41,612 bases of DNA, from positions 1 to 41,612 of the forward strand of contig CALVGN010000013.1 in NCBI GenBank assembly GCA_944327105.1, read 5' to 3'. Source of the stretch: an uncultured Erysipelotrichaceae bacterium. Lineage in GTDB: Bacteria > Bacillota_I > Bacilli_A > Erysipelotrichales > Erysipelotrichaceae. The translations under genes and the position numbers were made by a program. The notes under the pieces were generated by a model. It was not told the DNA's origin. It was given only the letters and a program-made list of their open reading frames with translations, and did no database searches. The number at the start of each line of letters is the position of its first letter. The stretch's first letter is position 1. Below are positions 17,421 through 24,850 of the stretch, piece by piece.

Positions 17421-17452
17421 TATAATGAATGCGTTCCACATGGAACGCATTC
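17421..17452 (+). promoter_or_regulatory. plsY promoter -10 with an adjoining 26-base inverted repeat
   Basis: TATAAT at 17421-17426 is followed immediately by GAATGCGTTCCA (17427-17438), CA, and TGGAACGCATTC (17441-17452). The arms are perfect over 12 bases. The predicted transcription start falls in the left arm, so the element could be an operator or a 5' hairpin ending just before the AAAGGAG site (17458-17464). It does not match the FapR operator I know from Bacillus lipid genes. Confidence 0.6.
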
Positions 17453-17468
17453 ATTTTAAAGGAGTACT

Positions 17469-18080
17469 ATGCTGAATCTTTTATTCATCGTCATTGCATA
17501 TTTATTCGGTTCGATTTCCTGGAGTTTGGTGATCGGAAAAGTATTCTTCCATACCGACATCCGCACTCAAGGCAGTGGGAATCTTGGTGGAACCAATGCC
17601 GGAAGAGTATTGGGAAAAAAAGTAGGAATGATCGTTATCGTATTGGATGCATTGAAAGCCTTCTTTGCCATCATGATCGCAGTATTGATCGCACCAGCGG
17701 ATACCGTGGTATTACCATTTGTCGGTATTGCCAGTGTGATCGGACATTGTTATCCGATCTTTGCGGGATTCAAAGGGGGCAAGGGCGTCGCCACCTGCTT
17801 CGGTTTTGTTTTGGCATTGGGCGTATTTGTGGTCAACGATCTGCTGTGGATCTTTGTGATCCCCTTGTTGATCTTCTTGGCTACGCTGTATTTGACCAAA
17901 TATGTTTCCCTATCCAGTATGGTCGCCATTTTCTTCATGCCCTTATTTGCTTTATTCAAAGGGTATTCGATGGAGATCGTCCTGTCACTGGTGATTTTAT
18001 GGTTGTTGGTCGTATATCGGCATCGGGAAAACATCAAACGCATCAAGGATGGCAGCGAACGAAAAATCACGTGGATGTAG
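17469..18080 (+). CDS. plsY: Acyl-phosphate:glycerol-3-phosphate acyltransferase PlsY
   Basis: PlsY is the membrane enzyme that acylates glycerol-3-phosphate from acyl-phosphate, the first step of phospholipid synthesis. The 203-residue protein has five to seven hydrophobic segments. The three family motifs are visible: GSGNLGGTNAGRVLGKK, the C-terminal part of YPIFAGFKGGKGVAT, and the N-terminal LFGSISWSLVIGKV. AAAGGAG lies five bases before ATG 17469. It is divergent from parE and ends at the terminator at 18084-18111. Confidence 0.94.
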   Translation: MLNLLFIVIAYLFGSISWSLVIGKVFFHTDIRTQGSGNLGGTNAGRVLGKKVGMIVIVLDALKAFFAIMIAVLIAPADTVVLPFVGIASVIGHCYPIFAGFKGGKGVATCFGFVLALGVFVVNDLLWIFVIPLLIFLATLYLTKYVSLSSMVAIFFMPLFALFKGYSMEIVLSLVILWLLVVYRHRENIKRIKDGSERKITWM

Positions 18081-18120
18081 AAAATGCGAAGCGATTGCTT
18101 CGTATTTTTTTACATCCACG
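18070..18120 (+). terminator. Nested hairpin terminator after plsY
   Basis: An inner stem (18084-18092 with 18097-18105, one G-T pair) is followed by a run of seven T. Outside it, CGTGGATGTA (18070-18079) is repeated as the reverse complement TACATCCACG (18111-18120), beyond the T-run. The inner stem alone is a normal intrinsic terminator; the outer pairing is unusual. Confidence 0.75.
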
Positions 18121-18165
18121 CAATGGATCGATCATCTTCACTGTTAAATCCATATAAAATTTGGA

Positions 18166-18183
18166 TATAATATCTTTCAGGAG
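18166..18183 (+). promoter_or_regulatory. udk promoter -10 and ribosome-binding site
   Basis: TATAAT is at 18166-18171, and AGGAG is at 18179-18183, ten bases before ATG 18194. ATCCA and TGGAT around the upstream AT-rich stretch form a short inverted repeat over the promoter. No clear -35 is visible. Confidence 0.5.
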
Positions 18184-18193
18184 ATAACCAACT

Positions 18194-18829
18194 ATGCAAA
18201 CACTCGTATTGGGAATTGCCGGTGGATCCGGCAGTGGTAAAACCACCATCAGTAATATCCTAGTGGAACAGTTCAAGGATCATATCACGGTGATCAACCA
18301 TGATAATTACTACAAAGCTCAACATGATACCCCACTTGAAGAACGGGCATTACGCAACTATGATCATCCGGATGCGTTCGATACCGATCTGATGATCGAC
18401 CAACTCAATCAATTGAAGCATGGTCAGACCATCCAATGTCCCGTATACGATTATACGATCCATGATCGTACCGATACCTTATTGACCATCCATCCTGCCC
18501 CGATCTTGTTGGTGGAAGGTATCCTCATTTTTGAAAACAAAGAGTTATGCAATCTGATGGATATCAAAGTCTTTGTGGATACCGATGCAGATGTACGGAT
18601 CTTAAGACGGTTATTACGGGATATGAATGAGCGCAACCGAACGATGGAAAGTGTCATTGAACAATATTTGACCACCGTCAAGCCTATGCATGAAGCTTAT
18701 GTCGAACCATCCAAGAAAAACGCGGATATCATCATTCCTGAAGGTGGTCGCAACAAAGTGGCCATTGCGATGTTGATCAATCAATTGAATGATCATCTTC
18801 GAAAACAAAACATCGATTCACAAATTTAA
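18194..18829 (+). CDS. udk: Uridine kinase
   Basis: Udk phosphorylates uridine and cytidine to UMP and CMP in pyrimidine salvage. The 211-residue length is standard. Walker A is GIAGGSGSGKTT (about 7-18). NHDNYYK and the DHPDAFD element bind substrate, YDYTIHDRT follows, LLVEGILIF is Walker B, and RLLRDMNERNRT is the lid with family-conserved Arg residues. AGGAG lies ten bases before the ATG. It is a single-gene unit ending in a hairpin. Confidence 0.94.
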   Translation: MQTLVLGIAGGSGSGKTTISNILVEQFKDHITVINHDNYYKAQHDTPLEERALRNYDHPDAFDTDLMIDQLNQLKHGQTIQCPVYDYTIHDRTDTLLTIHPAPILLVEGILIFENKELCNLMDIKVFVDTDADVRILRRLLRDMNERNRTMESVIEQYLTTVKPMHEAYVEPSKKNADIIIPEGGRNKVAIAMLINQLNDHLRKQNIDSQI

Positions 18830-18835
18830 AAACAC

Positions 18836-18863
18836 AGACCGGCAGTCAAACGACTACCGGTCT
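18836..18863. terminator. Hairpin between udk and the convergent lipoprotein gene
   Basis: AGACCGG-c-AGTC (18836-18847) pairs with GACT-a-CCGGTCT (18852-18863) with one mismatch and a four-base loop. T-runs are poor on both strands, so termination efficiency is uncertain. Confidence 0.55.
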
Positions 18864-18886
18864 GATACTTTATTCAACCACGCGGT

Positions 18887-20356
18887 TTATCCATTCACAT
18901 TGATGATATGGACAAAATCACTGTCGCTCAGTTGCTGATATGTCATTTCATAATGTGGAAAAGCGATCGGATAATCTTCCATGGCTTCAACCAACGCATT
19001 CGATAATCCGCTTTTTTCGGGTGCCATCAAATCCGATCCGTCCAATACAGCGATATCATTGATGCGCCAATATTGATTGTAATGACTCAATACTAATGGG
19101 ATGAATTCCACCACACCATATCCGTTTTCATCCACTGTATCATTGATGATGGCAAAACCATGGGTATCGGTCCACATGTTACTGCTTTCATTGATCAATA
19201 CATACCATTGCCGCTGATCGTCTTTTTGGTAAACCGATAAGAAATTGGGATTGGTATCATCCACATCGATGGTTTGACCAAAGATATCAAGAAATCCCTG
19301 GTTAAGATCATCAAACGATGCATACTTATAAATGTTATGCGTTTGATAACTGTTCAAACCCACTGCATCCCATTGCAAGGATTCTTCCTTACGCTTCATC
19401 TGATCCACCGTATAGCAATCCCCATATTCGCACATGGATCGATACACGATCGATCCCAAGGGATTGATCAGTTCTTCAACATCGAGATGGTTGAAACCAT
19501 GAGAAGGATCTTTGAAATAAGAAAGAATGAACAATGTATGTTCCAATGGTGTCAATTGAGGCATATCCACCCAATGGAATGCTGTGGTATCACCAATCAA
19601 TACCTTTTCTTGCGCCTGTTGAGTGAAATTTTCCCGATGATAATGATAATCGAAGGATACAGGTTCCATCCACCAGAAATATTCAGGATCTGTGGAAAGA
19701 TTATCCAGATTGATTTCACTATGACCATTGGCACGACCATCGATCAATTCACCCGTATTGAACCCATTGGTCACCACCACACCATTGACATAAAGCATCG
19801 TCAATAACTGATCATACAGGTCCCGGTTGAAGTGAATGGTATTCCCATAGGTATCACTGGTTGGATCATTATCCATGATCCGACGGGATCCATAATCAAA
19901 TGCAAAGGGATACACTTCATTTTCTTCAGTGGTCACTGTCCCGAATATCCCATAGAATCCACCGCTGGGATTGACATCATAACTGACCGATATCACTGCC
20001 GTTTTATCCTTATCCTCCATGGTATAGTCGATGGTGGTTTCCAATTGTCCGATCATGGTATTGTGTTGATATCCACCATGGGTATAGGTCATGGTCAAAC
20101 CAACGGCATCATCTTTTAACGTAAACCCATCGTCTATGCTACTAACAATTTCAAAATCCAAATCGTGATAGCCATTTAGGGCATCCAGATAATTGTATTG
20201 TTCCAATGCGGTACCATAATCTGAAGTTTTAAAGGATATGGTCGATGAATTGGTTGGTGGTGGTGTGACCATTCCAGTTTCCTTTGTGTTAGCGGATGGA
20301 TTGGTACAACCCGTGAATACGATGGTTGCAACCATCAACATTATCATTTTTTTCAT
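18887..20356 (-). CDS. Lipoprotein of unknown function
   Basis: The start is ATG 20356 (MKKMIML), with AGGTG seven bases upstream. The signal peptide ends in a clear lipobox (VFTGC), so the product should be lipid-anchored outside the membrane. A Thr/Pro/Ser-rich linker follows, then about 440 residues rich in aromatic and acidic residues, with repeated D/N-x-D-like loops (DNDPTSDTYGN, DVDDTNPN, DSDFVH). No catalytic signature or Pfam family is recognised by eye. It is monocistronic, between the ade terminator and the udk hairpin. Possible roles include substrate binding or cell-envelope maintenance, but none is supported. Confidence 0.75.
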   Translation of the reverse strand: MKKMIMLMVATIVFTGCTNPSANTKETGMVTPPPTNSSTISFKTSDYGTALEQYNYLDALNGYHDLDFEIVSSIDDGFTLKDDAVGLTMTYTHGGYQHNTMIGQLETTIDYTMEDKDKTAVISVSYDVNPSGGFYGIFGTVTTEENEVYPFAFDYGSRRIMDNDPTSDTYGNTIHFNRDLYDQLLTMLYVNGVVVTNGFNTGELIDGRANGHSEINLDNLSTDPEYFWWMEPVSFDYHYHRENFTQQAQEKVLIGDTTAFHWVDMPQLTPLEHTLFILSYFKDPSHGFNHLDVEELINPLGSIVYRSMCEYGDCYTVDQMKRKEESLQWDAVGLNSYQTHNIYKYASFDDLNQGFLDIFGQTIDVDDTNPNFLSVYQKDDQRQWYVLINESSNMWTDTHGFAIINDTVDENGYGVVEFIPLVLSHYNQYWRINDIAVLDGSDLMAPEKSGLSNALVEAMEDYPIAFPHYEMTYQQLSDSDFVHIINVNG

Positions 20357-20436
20357 ACGTATCACCTACCCTTATCTTAACAGATAATTCATCGATAGAA
20401 TGGTTCAAATCCTCCTAAACCACTGTTCATAAACAA

Positions 20437-20471
20437 AAATGAATCGCTTTGAAATTCAAAGCGATTCATTT
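20437..20471 (-). terminator. Terminator after adenine deaminase
   Basis: ATGAATCGCTTTGAA (20439-20453) and TTCAAAGCGATTCAT (20455-20469) are perfect 15-base arms around a single base. The structure is flanked by A-run/T-run sequence that gives TTTTTG on the minus strand. Confidence 0.85.
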
Positions 20472-20479
20472 TAGAGATA

Positions 20480-22252
20480 TCAGCCCTTAAATAACGGAAC
20501 GATCTTTTTGGTATTGACTTCGATCAATCCCATATCACTCATCTTATATTCCGGAATGACCGGTAAAGCTAGGGTCGCGATTCGAAGCAATGGATTTTCT
20601 GGTTCAACCAACCCTAAACCTTGATACGTCTGTTTCATATGAGCACTGATCTTGGATAACTCTTGTGCCGGCAACAAGCTCATCAACCCCGCCAATGGTA
20701 ATGCCAACTCATCCAATACTTCACCATGATCCACTGCAACCATTCCACCACCAATGGTTTGGATACGAGTGGCGGCAACCAATGCATTCTTTGGAGTGTC
20801 ATAAACGATGACCAGATTATGACAATCATGGGATACGGTCGAAGCAATGGCACCATGGTTCAAACCAAAGTTACGGATCACATGTAAAGCAATATTGTCA
20901 TTACCGGGATAACGATTGACCACTGCAACGAATTTCAAGTTTGGATCATCCAATACCAATGTGCCATTGACCACATCCAATTGCATTTGTTCAAGGTATG
21001 TCAATGAGTTTTTAGTATCCGTGAATGCCATGACATTGACGGTGGTTTTACCATTTTCAATGGGTGGGACAATGGTAAAATCATCTTCACTCAATGGTTT
21101 GATCACCACAGAATTTTGTTTTTCCAATTCATATTCTTTTACTGGAATGGTTTCGACCAATTTACCATCCTGTGCCACCAATTTCCCACCAAAGAAAACA
21201 TGCGATGGTTTGATCACACGAATATCATCCAACAAACACAGATCCGCTGTATATCCTGGTGCCACAGCCCCTAAATGATCGATCTTGATCTCCCGTGCAT
21301 TGTTATAAGTGGCACAACGAATCGCATCGATGGGATCCAATCCACAATCGATGGCTTTCTGTATGACATGATTCATATGTCCCTGATGCAACAGATCATC
21401 ACTTTCTCGATCATCCGTGCACAAATTCAGATTGTCTTTATAACGCACATCTTTCAATGCATTTATGATATCCGGAACATTACGCGCCATGGACGACTGA
21501 CGGGCGTCGATATGCATGCCAGCTCTGAACTTTTCATAAGCATTAGCACCATTGGTCGTTTCGTGGTCGGTACATGGTCCAGCCGCAATGTAGGCACTTA
21601 ACGCCCTTCCGCTTAAACCTGGAGCATGGCCTTGTAAATACAAACCGTGATCTTTTGCCACTTCAAGGATATCCATCATCCGTTTTTCACCATTGATCAC
21701 AGCTAGAAAATCCATGACTTCGGCTAATCCGACCACTCGATCCAATTTGGATAATTCAATGATCTCACTGGCGGTAAAATCAGCACCGGCGTTTTCTTTT
21801 CCCGGAACACTGGGCACACAACTTGGGATATCGATCAATTGACGCATGGGAAGATCATCACTGCAATCATGCATGTATTTGACCCCTTGTACACCATAAA
21901 CATTACCGATCTCATGGGGATCGGTGACCACGGTGGTGGTCCCCCAAGGGATGACGGTCGCGGCAAAATTACGGGGTGTCATCATACTGGATTCGATATG
22001 CATATGCGCATCGATGAATCCAGGAACGATGATCTTGCCCGATACATCCATGATCTGATCCGCATGGACAGTGGTCAGATCATCGTATTCCACATGCGCA
22101 ATGAAGCCTTGATCGATAAAAACATTAGCTTTATCGATCGTGCCGGTAAATACGTTGAGTACAGAGCCATTGATCAATGCCAATTGAGCCGGGATGCGAT
22201 CCAATGCGACGTTGAGAAAACGCGACAGATCAGCAGGTTGTAATTTAATCAT
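20480..22252 (-). CDS. ade: Adenine deaminase
   Basis: AdeC hydrolyses adenine to hypoxanthine and ammonia. The 590-residue size fits. Metal-binding motifs of the amidohydrolase fold are PGFIDAHMHIESSMMTP and the TDPHEIGNV that follows; the catalytic region continues with GHAPGLSGRALSAYIAAGPCTDHE and LCTDDRESDDL. The C-terminal family motif SHDCHNLVIV is present. ATG 22252 is chosen because AAGGA lies seven bases before it; the GTG directly upstream is the alternative. A purine riboswitch lies in its leader. Together with MtnN it would channel adenine into hypoxanthine salvage. Confidence 0.94.
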   Translation of the reverse strand: MIKLQPADLSRFLNVALDRIPAQLALINGSVLNVFTGTIDKANVFIDQGFIAHVEYDDLTTVHADQIMDVSGKIIVPGFIDAHMHIESSMMTPRNFAATVIPWGTTTVVTDPHEIGNVYGVQGVKYMHDCSDDLPMRQLIDIPSCVPSVPGKENAGADFTASEIIELSKLDRVVGLAEVMDFLAVINGEKRMMDILEVAKDHGLYLQGHAPGLSGRALSAYIAAGPCTDHETTNGANAYEKFRAGMHIDARQSSMARNVPDIINALKDVRYKDNLNLCTDDRESDDLLHQGHMNHVIQKAIDCGLDPIDAIRCATYNNAREIKIDHLGAVAPGYTADLCLLDDIRVIKPSHVFFGGKLVAQDGKLVETIPVKEYELEKQNSVVIKPLSEDDFTIVPPIENGKTTVNVMAFTDTKNSLTYLEQMQLDVVNGTLVLDDPNLKFVAVVNRYPGNDNIALHVIRNFGLNHGAIASTVSHDCHNLVIVYDTPKNALVAATRIQTIGGGMVAVDHGEVLDELALPLAGLMSLLPAQELSKISAHMKQTYQGLGLVEPENPLLRIATLALPVIPEYKMSDMGLIEVNTKKIVPLFKG

Positions 22253-22260
22253 CACTTTTT

Positions 22261-22281
22261 CCTTTCTCTTTCACTCAAAGG
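22261..22281 (-). promoter_or_regulatory. Possible anti-Shine-Dalgarno hairpin before ade
   Basis: On the minus strand CCTTT (22281-22277) can pair with the AAAGG of the ade ribosome-binding site (22265-22261), with 11 bases between. No rho-independent terminator is seen between riboswitch and gene, so translational control is the likelier output. This is inferred from pairing only. Confidence 0.4.
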
Positions 22282-22304
22282 TTATCATGGTGCGTCACGG
22301 CAAT

Positions 22305-22380
22305 GTGAATGCATAGCAAGACCATTTACGGTGGTCTGTAGATACTCCCTTCCATATTCCGGGATTATATGAAAACCATT
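22305..22380 (-). promoter_or_regulatory. Purine riboswitch, guanine/hypoxanthine type, in the ade leader
   Basis: Read on the minus strand, the aptamer has CATATAAT (P1 and J1/2), the P2 loop with GAATATGG, J2/3 as GTATCTAC, P3 with 6-base arms AGACCA/TGGTCT around the loop CCGTAAA, and J3/1 ending GCTATG. These are the conserved core elements of the purine class. The specificity position before TATG is C, as in guanine/hypoxanthine sensors; adenine sensors have T. P1 is short (CATA/TATG plus weak pairs). It begins about 60 bases before the ade start codon. Confidence 0.88.
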
Positions 22381-22450
22381 TGATGCATCAGTTATACATA
22401 AGAATGCATCAAGATGCAACAAAAACACAAAATGAGACACTTGCTTGCTA

Positions 22451-24199
22451 TCATTGCAATGCGTCAATCAGATTTGCAACGGTGGCATTGAGTTGAAGCC
22501 GTTCAAATGGGGAGGCAAATGTGGCATATTGGTTGGAATCAATGGAGAAACGAGGATAAACCCATGTTTGTAGTTTTGAAAGGATGGATGAATCACCTTG
22601 TTGTTTCAGACATTCGATTCTATGGATCATGGTCAGACCATAGCGGATCAATAATAATCGATACGAAGGGGTGATATATGGTTCGACCAATTCCTCCTTT
22701 GGATAAACCAGAAATGGATCTCCACTTTGGAAATCACCATAATCCGCATTGATCAATGGATCTTCGTTCCATCCATCATAACTCCATCTTAAAAAGCCGT
22801 TTGCGCCAAAGCGATAACTGTATAACAGAGAAAATAACGTATCTGCAGGATCAGAAGTAACGAAGGATGAGGGATATTGGCCAGTAGTGGTATAGATGGT
22901 GGTGGTTAGACCAACCGCATCCCGATGGCTACACAATGCTTCGAATGATTCGATATGATCGTCAATGGCAACCAGTGAAAAAGAAATATCATCGATTTGA
23001 TCGAGTAAATCCCATTGATCAATCAAATTTGAATTGATGGCAGCGGATATTTTAAAACTCTCTCCTTTTCCACTTTGGATCGAATGGATCAAATCGATGC
23101 AGGCTTGCAATGTGGTTGCATCCCGCTCATCCATGGCGATATAGATCAATCCTTCGATATTCAATGATTCACAATGAACCATGAAATCTTCCAAAAAAGT
23201 GGTCCAGTAATAGATCCAAGGCTGACTGCCCACTTCCAGCACTTCATCGATAGTGGTATGACTGGCTTCATCCAAATACGAGATCTGATTGTTCCACGGG
23301 GCAATGGAATACGCTTTGATCCCACTGTTGGGATTGGATGGATCCAATACATCACTGGTCAAACCAAGGGATATCCATTGATCAAAATAAGTATAATCAA
23401 AACGAAATGACCCATCTTCCTGACGGATCCATTGGATCAAGGATGGATCGGAATCATAGGATTGATGGTTCCATACCTCATCAACAACTGTGGCTGTTAG
23501 CATATGTCCACCCATGGATGCATATTCGGTAAGCATGGATGATAAAATCATTTGATGCTCAATTCCAAAAGTTTCAAGATCATAATACCGAGCACTGGTA
23601 AAGGGATGTTGCCATAATTCGATGGTAAAACCATCTTCTAAACGGATATTGACGGGATTGATCTGTATCGCTAATGCTTTGGGCTTTTCAAACTGATCTG
23701 CATCGATCTTGATGGTCAAATCAAAAGAGTCCATCGGCATCTGATATGTGGTTTCAACCACCAGCACATATTGACAGATACCGTTATGCTCCACAGATCT
23801 ATCTACGGTATCGTTCATGACATCCAAATAGGGATACGATGGTCCATCCTTCAAGGGTGAAGCCATGGTTGGATCCATTTGGTAAATGGTATAACCATCC
23901 ATCCATTGTTCCAATGGTAAATCACTTTCTAGATCGATCGATAGATTGGTTAAGGATGTTTGATGTGTTTCAATGGCAAAACGGATCAGTGCATAATCAT
24001 TGCCATACAGTTGGAGCACCATCGTTTCAAAACCATTGAGGTCCTTTGCTTTGTCATCTTTGATGGATTCAAGGATATCGACAAAATAAACGTCGGTTTC
24101 TTCTGTTTTGACACACCCATAACAAAAAACAAGCAACAGACTTAATATCAATTGGATACTTGGTTCGACCAAGGATAACGATGCAAAAAATCGTTTCAT
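22451..24199 (-). CDS. GH123/DUF4091-like surface lipoprotein glycosidase
   Basis: The 582-residue protein has a hydrophobic leader ending CYGC at residue 29, an imperfect lipobox, so it is probably anchored outside the cell. The fold resembles DUF4091/GH123 (N-acetyl-beta-galactosaminidase family): a beta-rich N-terminal half, then a TIM-barrel part with an Asp-Glu pair in YIAMDERD (357-358), where GH123 has its catalytic pair, and near the C-terminus GANGFLRWSYDGW (465-477) and GDPFLVYP (493-500), typical DUF4091 motifs. Substrates of the family are GalNAc-containing glycans; the actual specificity is unknown. It follows the ECF S gene by six bases with no ribosome-binding site. Confidence 0.72.
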   Translation of the reverse strand: MKRFFASLSLVEPSIQLILSLLLVFCYGCVKTEETDVYFVDILESIKDDKAKDLNGFETMVLQLYGNDYALIRFAIETHQTSLTNLSIDLESDLPLEQWMDGYTIYQMDPTMASPLKDGPSYPYLDVMNDTVDRSVEHNGICQYVLVVETTYQMPMDSFDLTIKIDADQFEKPKALAIQINPVNIRLEDGFTIELWQHPFTSARYYDLETFGIEHQMILSSMLTEYASMGGHMLTATVVDEVWNHQSYDSDPSLIQWIRQEDGSFRFDYTYFDQWISLGLTSDVLDPSNPNSGIKAYSIAPWNNQISYLDEASHTTIDEVLEVGSQPWIYYWTTFLEDFMVHCESLNIEGLIYIAMDERDATTLQACIDLIHSIQSGKGESFKISAAINSNLIDQWDLLDQIDDISFSLVAIDDHIESFEALCSHRDAVGLTTTIYTTTGQYPSSFVTSDPADTLFSLLYSYRFGANGFLRWSYDGWNEDPLINADYGDFQSGDPFLVYPKEELVEPYITPSYRLLLIRYGLTMIHRIECLKQQGDSSILSKLQTWVYPRFSIDSNQYATFASPFERLQLNATVANLIDALQ

Positions 24200-24205
24200 C
24201 GTGAT

Positions 24206-24784
24206 TTATTGTAACCGATTATGATTAAAATGCGATGCGACCGCCGCATAGATCAAGGATGCGGATAGTGTAGAGGTGATGGCATTGATCAATGAGGTGA
24301 TCAAATTGAACGATGCCAGCAAAGCCGCTGCATCCATAGGAGCACCAAATAAAAAATGGTTATACAGAAATGAAAATAACGGATCAAGAATAACATTGCA
24401 TCCCATGGCGATCCCACAGGATATCAACGCATATTTAAAGGATTTGGTCTTATCATTGGCATGATCGGCTATATGCAATCCATGATGGGCAATAGCGCCA
24501 CAAATCAATCCCATGATAAATTTCAATATCAGTGTTTTCGGCGCAGAAAGGATATAGAGCGGATCGAGGATATCGCCGATCCCCATCCCGATGGCTCCCG
24601 CCAAGCCCCCTAATGGTCCACCCACGATCAATGCAGCCAAAACACAAAAGCAATTGCCAAAATGGATCGCTGTCGATCCATTGGCAACCGGGATATTGAT
24701 TTTGATGAATGTAAAAGCGATATAACATAATGCTGCAAATAGTGCAGTCAAGGATAATTTGACAATCGAAGCATTTCGTTTCAT
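24206..24784 (-). CDS. ECF transporter S component
   Basis: This 192-residue integral membrane protein has about six hydrophobic segments and looks like an ECF substrate-binding subunit: LTALFAALCYIAFTFIKI, then HFGNCFCVLAALIVGGPLGGLAGAIGMGIGDIL, then a cytoplasmic-side loop and KTLILKFIMGLICGAI. This HmpT/ThiW/QueT-like pattern binds vitamins or nucleobase-like compounds with a shared energising module (EcfA-A'-T) encoded elsewhere. The substrate cannot be read from sequence. It has an apparently leaderless promoter and precedes the GH123-like gene; whether they act together is uncertain. Confidence 0.82.
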   Translation of the reverse strand: MKRNASIVKLSLTALFAALCYIAFTFIKINIPVANGSTAIHFGNCFCVLAALIVGGPLGGLAGAIGMGIGDILDPLYILSAPKTLILKFIMGLICGAIAHHGLHIADHANDKTKSFKYALISCGIAMGCNVILDPLFSFLYNHFLFGAPMDAAALLASFNLITSLINAITSTLSASLIYAAVASHFNHNRLQ

Positions 24785-24796
24785 GCATCCATTATA
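24785..24796 (-). promoter_or_regulatory. -10 box of the ECF S gene, leaderless
   Basis: On the minus strand a perfect TATAAT (24796-24791) ends six bases before the ATG at 24784. The bases between (GGATGC) contain no usable ribosome-binding site. A terminator ends directly upstream, so the gene must have its own promoter. Confidence 0.6.
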
Positions 24797-24802
24797 GTTT
24801 AT

Positions 24803-24847
24803 TAAAAAAAAGAATCATGGACTTTGTTTTACCAAAGTCCATGATTC
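24803..24847 (-). terminator. Terminator after the FtsX-like permease
   Basis: AATCATGGACTTTG and CAAAGTCCATGATT are perfect 14-base arms with a six-base loop. On the minus strand the hairpin is followed by CTTTTTTTAAT, a textbook intrinsic terminator. Confidence 0.9.
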
Positions 24848-24850
24848 ATG

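Noticed and set aside
22305-22380. Adenine-specific or 2'-deoxyguanosine riboswitch
   Set aside because: The specificity base is C, not T, and the J2/3 TCTAC is the standard guanine form without the deoxyguanosine-type change I know of.
22285-22467. A 60-codon minus-strand frame before ade
   Set aside because: It covers the purine riboswitch, which explains the sequence better; the frame has no ribosome-binding site or homology.
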